Below, piece after piece: positions 1 through 8,986 of a stretch of 64,000 nucleotides of DNA. Both the position numbers and the translations under genes were made by a program. The DNA comes from Ignavibacteria bacterium (lineage in GTDB: Bacteria; Bacteroidota; Ignavibacteria; Kapaibacteriales; UBA961): NCBI GenBank assembly GCA_016720145.1, contig JADJXV010000015.1, positions 1-64,000 on the forward strand, written 5' to 3'. The first letter of the stretch is position 1; each line of letters begins with the position of its first letter. The notes under the pieces were generated by a model that was not told where the DNA came from, searched no databases, and worked only from the letters and a program-made list of their open reading frames with translations.

Positions 1-62
1 GGGGTGAAATTGAAGCCAAGAATAAAGGAAAATTGAAGATGTATTTTGTGGAGAAACTGTAA
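1..62 (+). CDS. C-terminal end of a class III nucleotide cyclase-like protein (partial)
   Basis: Only the last 19 codons are inside the window, ending in TAA at 60-62. The visible residues read GEIEAKNKGKLKMYFVEKL. The G-E-x-x-A-K-x-K-G-K-x-x-x-Y-F pattern resembles the C-terminal end of class III adenylate/guanylate cyclase catalytic domains, and I infer that family from this short match only. A near-copy of the same 3' end occurs at 815-892, on the other side of a transposase remnant and a repeat array. The body of the gene lies outside the window, so function cannot be confirmed here. Confidence 0.45.
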   Translation, partial: GEIEAKNKGKLKMYFVEKL

Positions 63-67
63 TCAAA

Positions 68-130
68 ATCGCGTAGCGATGTAATATTGGTAGCATAACA
101 AACACATTCTTTTTAAAATCGCGTAGCGAT
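68..130. repeat. Two REP-like palindromes with core ATCGCGTAGCGAT
   Basis: The 13-base palindrome ATCGC-GTA-GCGAT occurs at 68-80 and again at 118-130, exactly 50 bases apart, each followed by a TAATATT/GAATATT stretch. They sit directly upstream of a decayed IS200-like transposase. This arrangement is typical of repetitive extragenic palindromes mobilised by REP-associated tyrosine transposases; the link is inference from position. Confidence 0.6.
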
Positions 131-141
131 GGAATATTATC

Positions 142-604
142 ATGGCAAATACCTATACTCAAATATACTTGCAATTCATCTTTGCACCAAAATTTCGTGA
201 TTCGCTTATTCATCAAGATTGGGAATATAATTTGTATAAATATATCACAGGAATTGTACAAAACCATAACCATAAAATGCTATGTATCAATGGAATGCTT
301 AGGTCTAATTCATATGCTGGTTGGATTTCATACAACACAATCAATTGGTGATTTAATTCAAGATGTAAAAGCGAGTTCTTCAAAATAGATTAACGAAAAT
401 AAATTAACGAAACTCAGATTTGAATGTCAATCCGGCTATGGCGCGTTTTCTTATTCAAAATCTCAGGTGGCAGATGTTATTTCTTATATTAAAAGACAAA
501 AGGAACATCATAGAAAACGAACATTTCTGGACGAATATAAACTGTTCCTTGAAAACTTTCAAGTAGATTATAATGAACAGTTTATATTCAAAGTTCCAGA
601 ATAA
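142..604 (+). pseudogene. Decayed IS200-like / REP-associated Y1 tyrosine transposase
   Basis: The coding signal starts with MANTYTQIYLQFIFAPK and continues through YKYITGIVQNHNHKML, the usual N-terminus of the Bacteroidota IS200-like (Y1_Tnp) transposase. Near 300 the frame changes: the continuation LVGFHTTQSIGDLIQDVKAS is in the next frame and stops at 388. Family-like sequence resumes afterwards (YGAFSYSKSQVADVI, then KRQKEHHRKRTFLDEYK) and ends at TAA 602-604. The His-hydrophobic-His site expected before LVG reads L-I-H, so one metal-binding His appears lost. A frameshift, a stop and a damaged active site mark an inactive copy. Palindromic repeats flank it on both sides. Confidence 0.75.
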
Positions 605-618
605 AAAGTTGATAAAAT

Positions 619-813
619 ATATCGAGCCTCTGGCACTTGAACTATTTGGTATGCATTATCTACCAATATATCGTGCCTCTGGCACTTGAACTGTTTGGTA
701 TGAGTTATCTACCAATATATCGTGCCTCTGGCACTTGAACTGTTTGGTATGAATTATCTACCAAGATATCGTGCCTCTGGCACTTGAACTGTTTGGTATG
801 ATTTATCTACCAC
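619..813. repeat. Four tandem 49-bp units, each with two palindromes
   Basis: Units begin at 619, 668, 717 and 766, an exact 49-base period. Each contains GTGCCTCTGGCAC (5-bp arms, TCT loop; the first unit has GAGCC) followed by TTGGTA...TACCAA, so each unit can form two small hairpins. The array starts 15 bases after the transposase remnant, suggesting a REP/BIME-type array amplified next to its transposase. Confidence 0.8.
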
Positions 814-814
814 T

Positions 815-892
815 GTTGAATTACGTAGAGAAATTGAAGCAAAAAACAAGGGTAAATTGAAGATGTATTTTGTGGAGAATAAAAATTTATAA
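815..892 (+). pseudogene. Second copy of the cyclase-like gene 3' end
   Basis: This stretch encodes VELRREIEAKNKGKLKMYFV and then ENKNL before TAA at 890-892. It matches the gene end at 3-62 almost residue for residue, with several silent-type base differences. There is no start codon or upstream reading frame: it directly follows the 49-bp repeat array. It is therefore a displaced gene end rather than a gene. Between 893 and 1099 I see only AT-rich non-coding sequence and the probable promoter region of the next gene. Confidence 0.6.
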
Positions 893-1099
893 CAATCTTA
901 TTGAAATGATAGTTGTATTATTGCAGTATAATTTTTCACCTAACCGATTTAATTAAACGAGTTATTTTCAGCGATACTTGCAAAGAGTAATATTTCGTGA
1001 AAAAATTCTTGAAATTGTAAGTGAAATTGCCTGAAATAAATTTAATTCAATTGATAGATAACTAATTTATATTCATGTACTTATTGCAAGGTTAGTTTT

Positions 1100-3313
1100 A
1101 TGAATAAAATCCTTGTCCTCTTCTTAGTCGCCGGCCTTTGTTTGCCATTGTGTTTGATGGCACAGAAAACTGCCGGAATGCCTCCTAATGTCTCAGCAAA
1201 AATCGATGCGAAGCTCAAGCTTCTGATCTTTGAGCAGAACTTACAAAAGCAATCCAAAAAAACAAGTGTTGTCGATCCGAAGATAAAGGTGATATTCAGG
1301 ACAACTTCTACGAATATTGCGGATTTGGTAGTAAAGCATAACGGTAAATTACACTCTGTGATTGGACAAATTTGTACTGCGGAGTTTCCTATAAGCACCA
1401 TCACGGCTTTTGCTGCTGAACCAGAAATTATCAAGATCCAATCCTCACAAAAAGTCACACGATTAAACGATAAGGCAAAAGTCAATATTGGCGCAGTCAA
1501 CGTCCATTCTGGAATGCTTCCTAATGGAACTCCTTATACAGGCAAGGGGATACTCATAGGGTTTGTTGATACAGGAATCGATTTTTTACATCCTGATTTT
1601 CGTAAAAAAGGTGATACAACACATACTCGTATCGTCTATATTTGGGATCAAAATGATACAATTAATATGAAGCCCAAAAATTTCAACTATGGTGCTGAAT
1701 GGTCACAAGCGAACGTTAATTCTGAAATATCATTGCCGGGGATAATCAATCAGCATGACAGTATCGGTCACGGTACTCATGTTGCCGGCTCTGCCGCCGG
1801 ACTGCGCGGAATAGCCCCTGAAGCAGATATTTGTATGGTTTCTTTAAAAAATGATGATGATGGTGCGGTGCATATGCTCGATGGAATAAATTACCTCTAC
1901 CAAAAAGCAATTGAACTAAACGTACCTTGTGTAGTAAACTTAAGCGTGGGTACGAACGATGGGAGTGCCCACGATGGTAATGACTTGATAGAATTAGGCA
2001 TAGAATCTATGACAAATCAAAGAAACGGGTTCGTTGTATGTGCAGCCGCCGGAAATGAGGGAACGAATAGATCACATAACGGTGGATATAAGCTAGGGAA
2101 TGATACCTCGTGGTTCTACTGTAATACGTTTGATGATTTTGAATTATATCATACCAATAAATCGATGTATGACGATAGTATATGGGTATCGGTATGCATG
2201 GACAGCTTGGCGATGAATTTTACTGATGAAGAGATTATTAGTCAGTCACAAGTGTACCAGTCTCCATGGATGCAAATCAAAGATCTCAAACAATTGTCGG
2301 GTGGGAAAATTTTTGATGTTGCTTACGGTAACGGTGAATCAGCCGGTCAAGTAATATTTGTTGCTTCATCCCTTGACAGTACTACAACCGATATGTATAT
2401 TTCAACATATAATCTTATTCCATTCGATAAAAAACCCTTGAATTCCCGCACTAATATTTTTCGAATTCTCTATAAAGGTTCAGGTATATTTCATACATGG
2501 AGTGGTGGAGATGCAATGCTCAGTTCGTATAATTCCAGAAAAGACTCGAAAATTCGCGATTACGATAATAAATACACAATTCTCATACCAGGAACAGGCA
2601 GGAAAGTGCTCTGTGTAGGAGCATATAATAATAAAAAATCATACATTAACTTACTGGGAAAAGAGATAGTTGGAACCACAGAAGGGGTGCTTGCAAATTT
2701 TACGAGTATCGGCCCGACAACAGACGGTAGAATCAAACCCGATTTCGGTGCGCCGGGTCAGAATGTAGCTTCGTCCAAGTCACGATACTCATCCATAGCC
2801 CCCTTTATGATGACCGATGACAACACAATCGTTTATCAGGGGTCTAGCATGGCGTGCCCAATGGCTGCCGGTGCAGTCGCCCTCTATCTGGAACGATCTC
2901 CAAATGCAACATTCGAGCAAGTAAAAGATGCAATAATATCAACGACCGATAAAGATTCCCTAACCAATCTCTATGGCGCATTACCTAATAATCGCTGGGG
3001 GAATGGACGGCTTAATATTTTCAAAGCAATGGGTGGTGTGACGTATGTGAATGAAGAGCAAGGAGATAAAGATATTGGTTCTACCCTTGCGGTATTCCCA
3101 AATCCAACGGCTAGCGTCGTGACTTTCACTTTCTCAGAGGTACATGGCTCTGAAAAGCTGACTGTGTTTGATATAAATGGGAAGTCGGTATCTGAAACTC
3201 ACATGAAAGACTCCCAACACCAACTTGATGTATCTGCATGGACAAAAGGGATTTATACTTTTCAGATTACCGGTAAAGGTCAGCGATTCTCAGGGAAATT
3301 TGTAGTGGAATAG
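1100..3313 (+). CDS. Secreted subtilisin-like (S8) serine protease with T9SS sorting domain
   Basis: This 737-residue protein begins with a signal peptide (about residues 1-21, ending LCLMAQ). The catalytic triad of the S8 family is visible: Asp157 in GFVDTGID, His224 in GHGTHVAG and Ser583 in GSSMACPMAAG. An inserted region of roughly 280 residues between His and Ser makes it longer than a minimal subtilisin. The last ~80 residues, from VFPNPT to FSGKFVVE, form a type A T9SS C-terminal sorting domain, so the enzyme is probably exported across the outer membrane and surface-attached or released. It stands alone, with 435 bases before the next gene. The substrate is unknown. Confidence 0.92.
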   Translation: MNKILVLFLVAGLCLPLCLMAQKTAGMPPNVSAKIDAKLKLLIFEQNLQKQSKKTSVVDPKIKVIFRTTSTNIADLVVKHNGKLHSVIGQICTAEFPISTITAFAAEPEIIKIQSSQKVTRLNDKAKVNIGAVNVHSGMLPNGTPYTGKGILIGFVDTGIDFLHPDFRKKGDTTHTRIVYIWDQNDTINMKPKNFNYGAEWSQANVNSEISLPGIINQHDSIGHGTHVAGSAAGLRGIAPEADICMVSLKNDDDGAVHMLDGINYLYQKAIELNVPCVVNLSVGTNDGSAHDGNDLIELGIESMTNQRNGFVVCAAAGNEGTNRSHNGGYKLGNDTSWFYCNTFDDFELYHTNKSMYDDSIWVSVCMDSLAMNFTDEEIISQSQVYQSPWMQIKDLKQLSGGKIFDVAYGNGESAGQVIFVASSLDSTTTDMYISTYNLIPFDKKPLNSRTNIFRILYKGSGIFHTWSGGDAMLSSYNSRKDSKIRDYDNKYTILIPGTGRKVLCVGAYNNKKSYINLLGKEIVGTTEGVLANFTSIGPTTDGRIKPDFGAPGQNVASSKSRYSSIAPFMMTDDNTIVYQGSSMACPMAAGAVALYLERSPNATFEQVKDAIISTTDKDSLTNLYGALPNNRWGNGRLNIFKAMGGVTYVNEEQGDKDIGSTLAVFPNPTASVVTFTFSEVHGSEKLTVFDINGKSVSETHMKDSQHQLDVSAWTKGIYTFQITGKGQRFSGKFVVE

Positions 3314-3748
3314 TCATTATTGGAAATTGACACAGAGTTGCAATGTGAAATAATAGTTAGCAATTCAAACCTGAATTCAATAAATAAGTGCAACTAATAA
3401 GCCGAGGAAGGCAATAGTTATTGTTTCCATATTTTACAAGTATTTATACTATATAATGAATTAATAAGTCGGGAATTAAGTAGTTGTCTTTTTTTGAAAA
3501 TTATCCATTGGTGGCTTGAATTCACGATTCAGAATAAAGTGGCTGAATATCTTTTCTTTCTTCTGTCCGGATATCAAATGTGGTAGTAGTTCAACACTTG
3601 AATTATAATATGTGGATAAACAAATTTCACTTGATAAGTAGTAATTACATACTCTCTCTAATTTTCCATTATTATTATAAACCAAAGTTTTATATTCGCA
3701 GTACAATTCTGAAATTCACGCCGAAATTTCATTTTTAGAGGTAATCTC
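3314..3748. other. Intergenic region without recognised features
   Basis: AT-rich sequence between two exoprotein genes. A 76-codon reading frame on the minus strand lacks any recognisable feature and is not called. The region presumably holds the promoter of the next gene; the bases before its ATG include GAGGTAATCTC, a plausible ribosome-binding context. Confidence 0.5.
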
Positions 3749-6700
3749 ATGAATAAAAATATACTTCTTGTCTGCATCTTTCTCATCGTTCAATCCTCTC
3801 AATCTGCTGCACAATGCATGCAGTATCCTGTTCCCCTTGCCGAACGTACTCTCAAAGCCGAAGTGATTATCGAAGGGAAAATTCTTTCACATCGCAGCTT
3901 TTCCGCCGGATCTCAAGGGATGATTTACACCGAATATACTGCTGAAATTACAAAGATATTCAAGGGATTAGCTCCGTCTCAGAAGTTCGTGACTTTTACT
4001 ACTGAGGGTGGAGTAGTAGGGCGTGAAGCAGTACGCGTGTCTCCCGAAGTGAAATTTGACCATGGACACACCGGTATATTTTTCCTGCAATCTCATACGA
4101 AAAATGGAGATTTTACGGGGTATGAACCATATTCATGGGGACAGTGTATAATTAGGTATGATGACAATGGTGGTGCAAGAGATATCTTCAAATCATACAC
4201 TCATATTCCAGCATTATATTCTGCTATTACTCGCTTGCTGGGGAGTACCTATCGTCAGATTCAGCCATTAATCCTCCCGAATTCTACACCAAAATACAAC
4301 CCGAAAGCCAAAGGGGAGAAGACATTAGCAGCAGCAATCAATAATTTTAATCCCACGGTAATCACGGCCGGCACCTATTCCGTGCTCACGGTGAATGGGT
4401 CGGGTTTTGGTAATTCATATACCGGCGCCGCCAAAATGGATTTCCGGAATGCCGATGATGGTGGAGCGAGTTTTACTTCTGCGATTGCAAGTCAAATTGT
4501 ATCATGGACGGACAATCAAATTCAAGTGCGCGTACCGGAATCTGCGGGTACAGGTGTGATACGAGTGACGGGTGTCGATGGTACTCAGGCGACGTCCGGC
4601 GCAACGCTAACAGTTGATTTTGCGGTGTTTAATTTAACGGACGGGAATAATGCCGTACAACAAACTTACCTGCCGAATACCAATGGAAATGGTGGATATA
4701 CAATTACTTTCAACACCAATTTTAATACAAATACAGATGCAGTCGCTGCTTTCAAACGAGCTTTGAAGTCATGGCGTTGCGGCACATTCGTGAATTATGG
4801 GGTCGCCACAGGAACTTCGGCAATTAATTGTAATAATGGCAATGATGGCGTGAATATCGTGACATTTGATGATAATTGCACCCTCATGAATGGCGCGCTC
4901 GGCGTTACGTATTCCTATTGGAGTAGTTGTGCGACGGGCTATTGGCGTCTCCGTGAGATGGACTATGTGTTTATAACTACTGCGCCGGCCGGCGGTTGGA
5001 ATTTCGGTCCCGGTGCAACGAATGGTAATCGTTATGATTTTCAATCAGTTGCTCTGCACGAAATCGGTCACGGACATCAGCTTGGACATATTATTTCTAC
5101 CGGTAAAGTAATGCACTACGCGCTCGGGGCTAACTCTGATGTTCGTACTCTTAATGCTGTAAGCGATATCGGCGGCGGTAATGACGTGGTAGCCCGAAGT
5201 ATTACCACCAAGCCATGCGGACCTGGCGTGATGACCAAGCTCACAGCGGGAACTTGTGATGTTGGAATTCAACCCTCAGCAGCTTTTACCGGTGCGCCGC
5301 TCCAAGGATGTGTGCCACTGACGGTGAATTTTACAGACCAAAGTACGGACGCACCTACGTTGTGGGATTGGGACTTCAAAAATGACGGGACAGCGCTAAG
5401 CACTTCTCAGAATCCAAGCTATACATACACAACTCCCGGCACGTATTCCGTGAAATTGACAGCATCGAACGCAAGCGGAACAAATTCATTAACCCGTACT
5501 AACTATATCAATGTGTACGCATTACCGACGGTCGATGCCGGTACGAATAAAACGTTGTGTTATGGCACGACTGCTCAGTTGGGTGGAGCACCCACGGCTA
5601 CCGGTACACTTCCGCCCTATACCTATCTTTGGAGTCCATCAACCGGCTTAGATAACCCAGCACTGCCGAATCCAACTGTCACTGCTACTTCATTAGTACC
5701 GGTGGTCTATACAGTTACCGTTACCGACAACCGTTCATGTGTGAATCAAAAATCAATCACCGTATCTACGTATCCTCGTCCCACTGCAAACGCAGGAATC
5801 GATAAATCAATATGTTTTGGCGGAAATACTGCAATAGGCGGTTTGCCGACTGCCTCCAATGGAACTCCTCCATTTACGTACAGCTGGACTCCGACTACCG
5901 CTCTCAGTGATGCGACCATTGCGAATCCAACAGCTTCGCCTACTGTAAACACATCATATATTGTATCAGTAACTGATGCCAATAATTGTATTATTCGAGA
6001 TACCGTATCTATCGCAATTTATTCAAAAGCGACGGTCAGTGCAGGAATTGATAAATCTGTCTGTATTGGTCAGGGGACTACTATCGGTGGAGCACCTACT
6101 GCGACAGGTGGCACTCCTCCGTACACGTATTTATGGAGTCCGGCGACGGGATTAAATTCTACTTCATCAGCGAATCCTACTGCAACTCCTGCGACGACAA
6201 CCGATTACCTCGTCACTGTGACGGATGCCAATTCATGTCAAACCCTCGATACGATGCGTGTGACTGTGCATCCATTGCCAACACCGATTATTAATGTTAT
6301 TCGTTCGACGATCTTCTGCGCAGGTGACAGCGCAACTCTTGATGCGGGTAGTTATAAAAAATATCTATGGTCAACCGGCGATTCGACGCGATTAATTCAC
6401 CCAAAAATTGCAGGTAATTATACTGTCAAAGTGACGAATACTAATGATTGCGAACAGACTTCACCGCCGGTCACGGTAATCGTGAACCCCAGGCCGAATC
6501 CCGTGATAACGCCTCAAAAGCCGACGACATTTTGTGAAGGTGAAAATACTGTGTTGGACGCAGGGACAGGTTTTAAATCCTACGAATGGTCTAACGGAGC
6601 CACGACACAGGTAATTACAGCACAGCAAGCAGGTAATTATACGGTAACTGTAACGAATATTAGTGATTGCAGAGGAACATCAGCTCCGGTAGCAGTCGTT

Positions 6701-7639
6701 ATTAATCCAAAGCCGCCCGTCACAATCACCGGACCGAATTCTTTATGTAATAATTCAACTGCTACGTATTCAGTGCCGGACACGCCTCCAAGTACATTTC
6801 AGTGGAATGTGGCCGGTGGGACAATTACGGGCGGTAATTCGACAAATAGTGTTACCGTACAGTGGGGGACTACGTCAGGAAATGTGTCGCTCTCACGTAC
6901 CACATCCGCTACAAATTGTGTGAATTCATCTACTTACACTGTTACTATTAGTTCGACACTTTCACCTATAATTACGCAAACTGGAGGCGTGGATTGCGAA
7001 GGAGACAGCGTGATTTTATCGGCGCCAGCCGGTTATAAAAATTATGTATGGTCATCTGGTGAAACCACGGAAAGTATTATCGTAAGGTCGAACGGGTCAT
7101 ACACGGTAACTGTAACCGATGCAAATAATTGCACAGGTTCATCTACACCGAAAAATGTAACGTTTAATCCACGTCCGCCCAAGCCGACGATTACTAAACG
7201 AGTGGATACATTATTCTCAACACCTGCTCAGGGCTATCAATGGAGTAAAAATTCAACGATTATTCCAAATGCGATCAATCAATTTCTCGTTTCGACAGGC
7301 GCAGGTAAATATGCGGTAAAAATCAATGATGATCGTACTTGTACTTCAATTTCTGATGAGTTTACCGTAGAATCAAACAGCGTTGAGGAGTTCACAAGCG
7401 AAATGGATATCCACATTTACCCTAATCCGACTGATGGAATCTTGCGTATAGAACTTCCTCAAAATGAAGGACTTGCACGTTGCAAGGTGAAGAATTTGCT
7501 TGGAATGGAAGTGATAGACAGTGAATTACGATGCGGCTCAACAGCCGAGCTTTCGCTGTCCCAATTCCCGGCAGGAATGTATGTAGTTGAAATTTCATTA
7601 GGGAATATCAGGATGATACGGACGGTAGTGAAGGAGTGA
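3749..7639 (+). CDS. Large secreted metalloprotease-like PKD/Ig-repeat protein with T9SS sorting domain
   Basis: A 1296-residue exoprotein. A signal peptide (ending QSAAQ) is followed by a Cys-containing N-terminal domain, then an IPT/TIG-like segment (VLTVNGSGFG) near residue 210. A zincin motif, HEIGHGHQLGH, occurs at about residue 434 and fits an HExxHxxxxxH metalloprotease. A PKD domain follows near residues 510-590 (VNFTDQST, then WDWDFKNDGT), then about six repeated Ig-like/PKD-like modules, several with WSP or WSSG cores and VTVTDxxxC ends. The C-terminus (IYPNPTDGILRIELPQ to MIRTVVKE) is a T9SS sorting domain. Metal-dependent proteolysis at the cell surface is likely but the substrate is unknown; the repeats probably act as spacers or adhesive modules. 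Confidence 0.9.
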   Translation: MNKNILLVCIFLIVQSSQSAAQCMQYPVPLAERTLKAEVIIEGKILSHRSFSAGSQGMIYTEYTAEITKIFKGLAPSQKFVTFTTEGGVVGREAVRVSPEVKFDHGHTGIFFLQSHTKNGDFTGYEPYSWGQCIIRYDDNGGARDIFKSYTHIPALYSAITRLLGSTYRQIQPLILPNSTPKYNPKAKGEKTLAAAINNFNPTVITAGTYSVLTVNGSGFGNSYTGAAKMDFRNADDGGASFTSAIASQIVSWTDNQIQVRVPESAGTGVIRVTGVDGTQATSGATLTVDFAVFNLTDGNNAVQQTYLPNTNGNGGYTITFNTNFNTNTDAVAAFKRALKSWRCGTFVNYGVATGTSAINCNNGNDGVNIVTFDDNCTLMNGALGVTYSYWSSCATGYWRLREMDYVFITTAPAGGWNFGPGATNGNRYDFQSVALHEIGHGHQLGHIISTGKVMHYALGANSDVRTLNAVSDIGGGNDVVARSITTKPCGPGVMTKLTAGTCDVGIQPSAAFTGAPLQGCVPLTVNFTDQSTDAPTLWDWDFKNDGTALSTSQNPSYTYTTPGTYSVKLTASNASGTNSLTRTNYINVYALPTVDAGTNKTLCYGTTAQLGGAPTATGTLPPYTYLWSPSTGLDNPALPNPTVTATSLVPVVYTVTVTDNRSCVNQKSITVSTYPRPTANAGIDKSICFGGNTAIGGLPTASNGTPPFTYSWTPTTALSDATIANPTASPTVNTSYIVSVTDANNCIIRDTVSIAIYSKATVSAGIDKSVCIGQGTTIGGAPTATGGTPPYTYLWSPATGLNSTSSANPTATPATTTDYLVTVTDANSCQTLDTMRVTVHPLPTPIINVIRSTIFCAGDSATLDAGSYKKYLWSTGDSTRLIHPKIAGNYTVKVTNTNDCEQTSPPVTVIVNPRPNPVITPQKPTTFCEGENTVLDAGTGFKSYEWSNGATTQVITAQQAGNYTVTVTNISDCRGTSAPVAVVINPKPPVTITGPNSLCNNSTATYSVPDTPPSTFQWNVAGGTITGGNSTNSVTVQWGTTSGNVSLSRTTSATNCVNSSTYTVTISSTLSPIITQTGGVDCEGDSVILSAPAGYKNYVWSSGETTESIIVRSNGSYTVTVTDANNCTGSSTPKNVTFNPRPPKPTITKRVDTLFSTPAQGYQWSKNSTIIPNAINQFLVSTGAGKYAVKINDDRTCTSISDEFTVESNSVEEFTSEMDIHIYPNPTDGILRIELPQNEGLARCKVKNLLGMEVIDSELRCGSTAELSLSQFPAGMYVVEISLGNIRMIRTVVKE

Positions 7640-7779
7640 TTCAAATGAGAATCTTGAGCTCCTCGCTTCATCGAGAGGTGCTCGGTTGTCGATAGGAATT
7701 TGTACAGTAGGTTTGGTAACCGCGGTAATAATCTCTATTTTTACCATAAACCCGTACAGAATTGAACTGCCAAGCAAAT

Positions 7780-7810
7780 CCTGACAGGTTTTCTTGAACC
7801 TGTCAGGTTT
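7780..7810. terminator. Hairpin CCTGACAGGTT / AACCTGTCAGG
   Basis: An 11-bp perfect stem (7780-7790 with 7797-7807), a 6-base loop and a short T run lie between the exoprotein gene and pyrB. It is probably a terminator for the upstream gene. The same palindrome type is common as an intergenic repeat in Bacteroidota, so it may be a repeat used as a terminator. Confidence 0.6.
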
Positions 7811-7884
7811 AGAACGTGAATGGTTGCAATTCAATGTCGTTTTAGTATAAAATCTCCCAGACAATCTATCGAAAATTAACTACT

Positions 7885-8814
7885 ATGTCTCTATCGAAAT
7901 CATTTAATCACAAGCATTTGCTTTCGACTGCACAATTGAGTGCAGAGGACATTTCCACTATCACCACACTCGCTAATCGCTTCCTCAAAGACGGACTATC
8001 AGCTCGTAATAAATACGATTATCTACAAGGAAAGACTGTCGTGAGTGCTTTTTTTGAAGGTTCGACTCGTACAAAACTTTCCTTCGAACTCGCCGCCCGT
8101 CGTCTTTGCGCTGATGTGCTATCGTTTACTGCGTCAGCAAGCAGTTTATCGAAGGGCGAGTCGCTCATTGACACGCTCCATACAATCGATGCGATGGGAA
8201 CGGATATGTGGATTGTGCGTCATTCCGCGTCGGGAGCGGTGGAATTCATGAGTACATTCTCTGATTGCCTATTTGTAAATGCCGGCGATGGTCAGCACGA
8301 ACACCCCACCCAAGGGTTGCTCGATATTCTCACCATGCAGCAGTATTTTGGTGATCTTACAGGAAAAAAAATCTGCATCATCGGCGATATTCTCCACAGC
8401 CGGGTGGCACGGTCGAATATTCATTTGCTGCACACTCTTGGCGCAGAAGTTGGATTACTTGCACCTACAACTCTCTTACCATATAATAGTTCCGAGTGGA
8501 AATGTCTGCGGCTGACTACAGTAAAAGAAGCAATTGACTGGGCAGATTGTGTGAATATTCTCCGCATCCAACGGGAACGAATGGAAGGCGGATTACTGCC
8601 AAGTATGGAAGAATTCTCGAAGTACTATGGTGTGAAAATGCACCATATTCTTCAAAAACCTGAGTTACTTGTCATGCACCCCGGTCCGGTGAATTATGGA
8701 GTGGAAATTGACCATGATGTAGCTCATTCTTTACAATCAGTGATCCAAAAACAAGTGCAGAATGGCGTTGCAATTCGTATGGCGGTGATGGCGCTTCTGG
8801 GTGGAAATGGGTGA
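7885..8814 (+). CDS. pyrB: Aspartate carbamoyltransferase catalytic subunit
   Basis: A 309-residue protein of normal length for the PyrB chain, which condenses carbamoyl phosphate with aspartate to N-carbamoylaspartate in de novo pyrimidine synthesis (cytoplasm). The carbamoyl-phosphate loop Ser60-Thr-Arg-Thr63 is present in FEGSTRTKLSFE, and His140-Pro-Thr-Gln143 (HPTQGLLD) forms the second active-site signature. Near the end MHPGPVNYG replaces the commoner HPGPVNRG, a small oddity. The ATG at 7885 matches the expected N-terminal position. No pyrC or regulatory pyrI gene is adjacent; the neighbour is an ABC exporter in the same direction, 172 bases downstream. Confidence 0.95.
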   Translation: MSLSKSFNHKHLLSTAQLSAEDISTITTLANRFLKDGLSARNKYDYLQGKTVVSAFFEGSTRTKLSFELAARRLCADVLSFTASASSLSKGESLIDTLHTIDAMGTDMWIVRHSASGAVEFMSTFSDCLFVNAGDGQHEHPTQGLLDILTMQQYFGDLTGKKICIIGDILHSRVARSNIHLLHTLGAEVGLLAPTTLLPYNSSEWKCLRLTTVKEAIDWADCVNILRIQRERMEGGLLPSMEEFSKYYGVKMHHILQKPELLVMHPGPVNYGVEIDHDVAHSLQSVIQKQVQNGVAIRMAVMALLGGNG

Positions 8815-8986
8815 AGTGGTAATAGAAATTATGTAGTTTGATCTTATCATACCTGATGTAGAAGCTAATTGAATTCCCTTTAGCACAGCACGACTCGGGC
8901 GAATGCGATACACCCCTACGAATTTTAAGGCACATAAAATTTCGTAAAAACCCAAAACTATCTTACTAATAACACACATACAAAGC

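Noticed and set aside
4769..5272. Two minus-strand frames within the PKD/metalloprotease gene
   Set aside because: They are antisense shadows of a strongly supported exoprotein.
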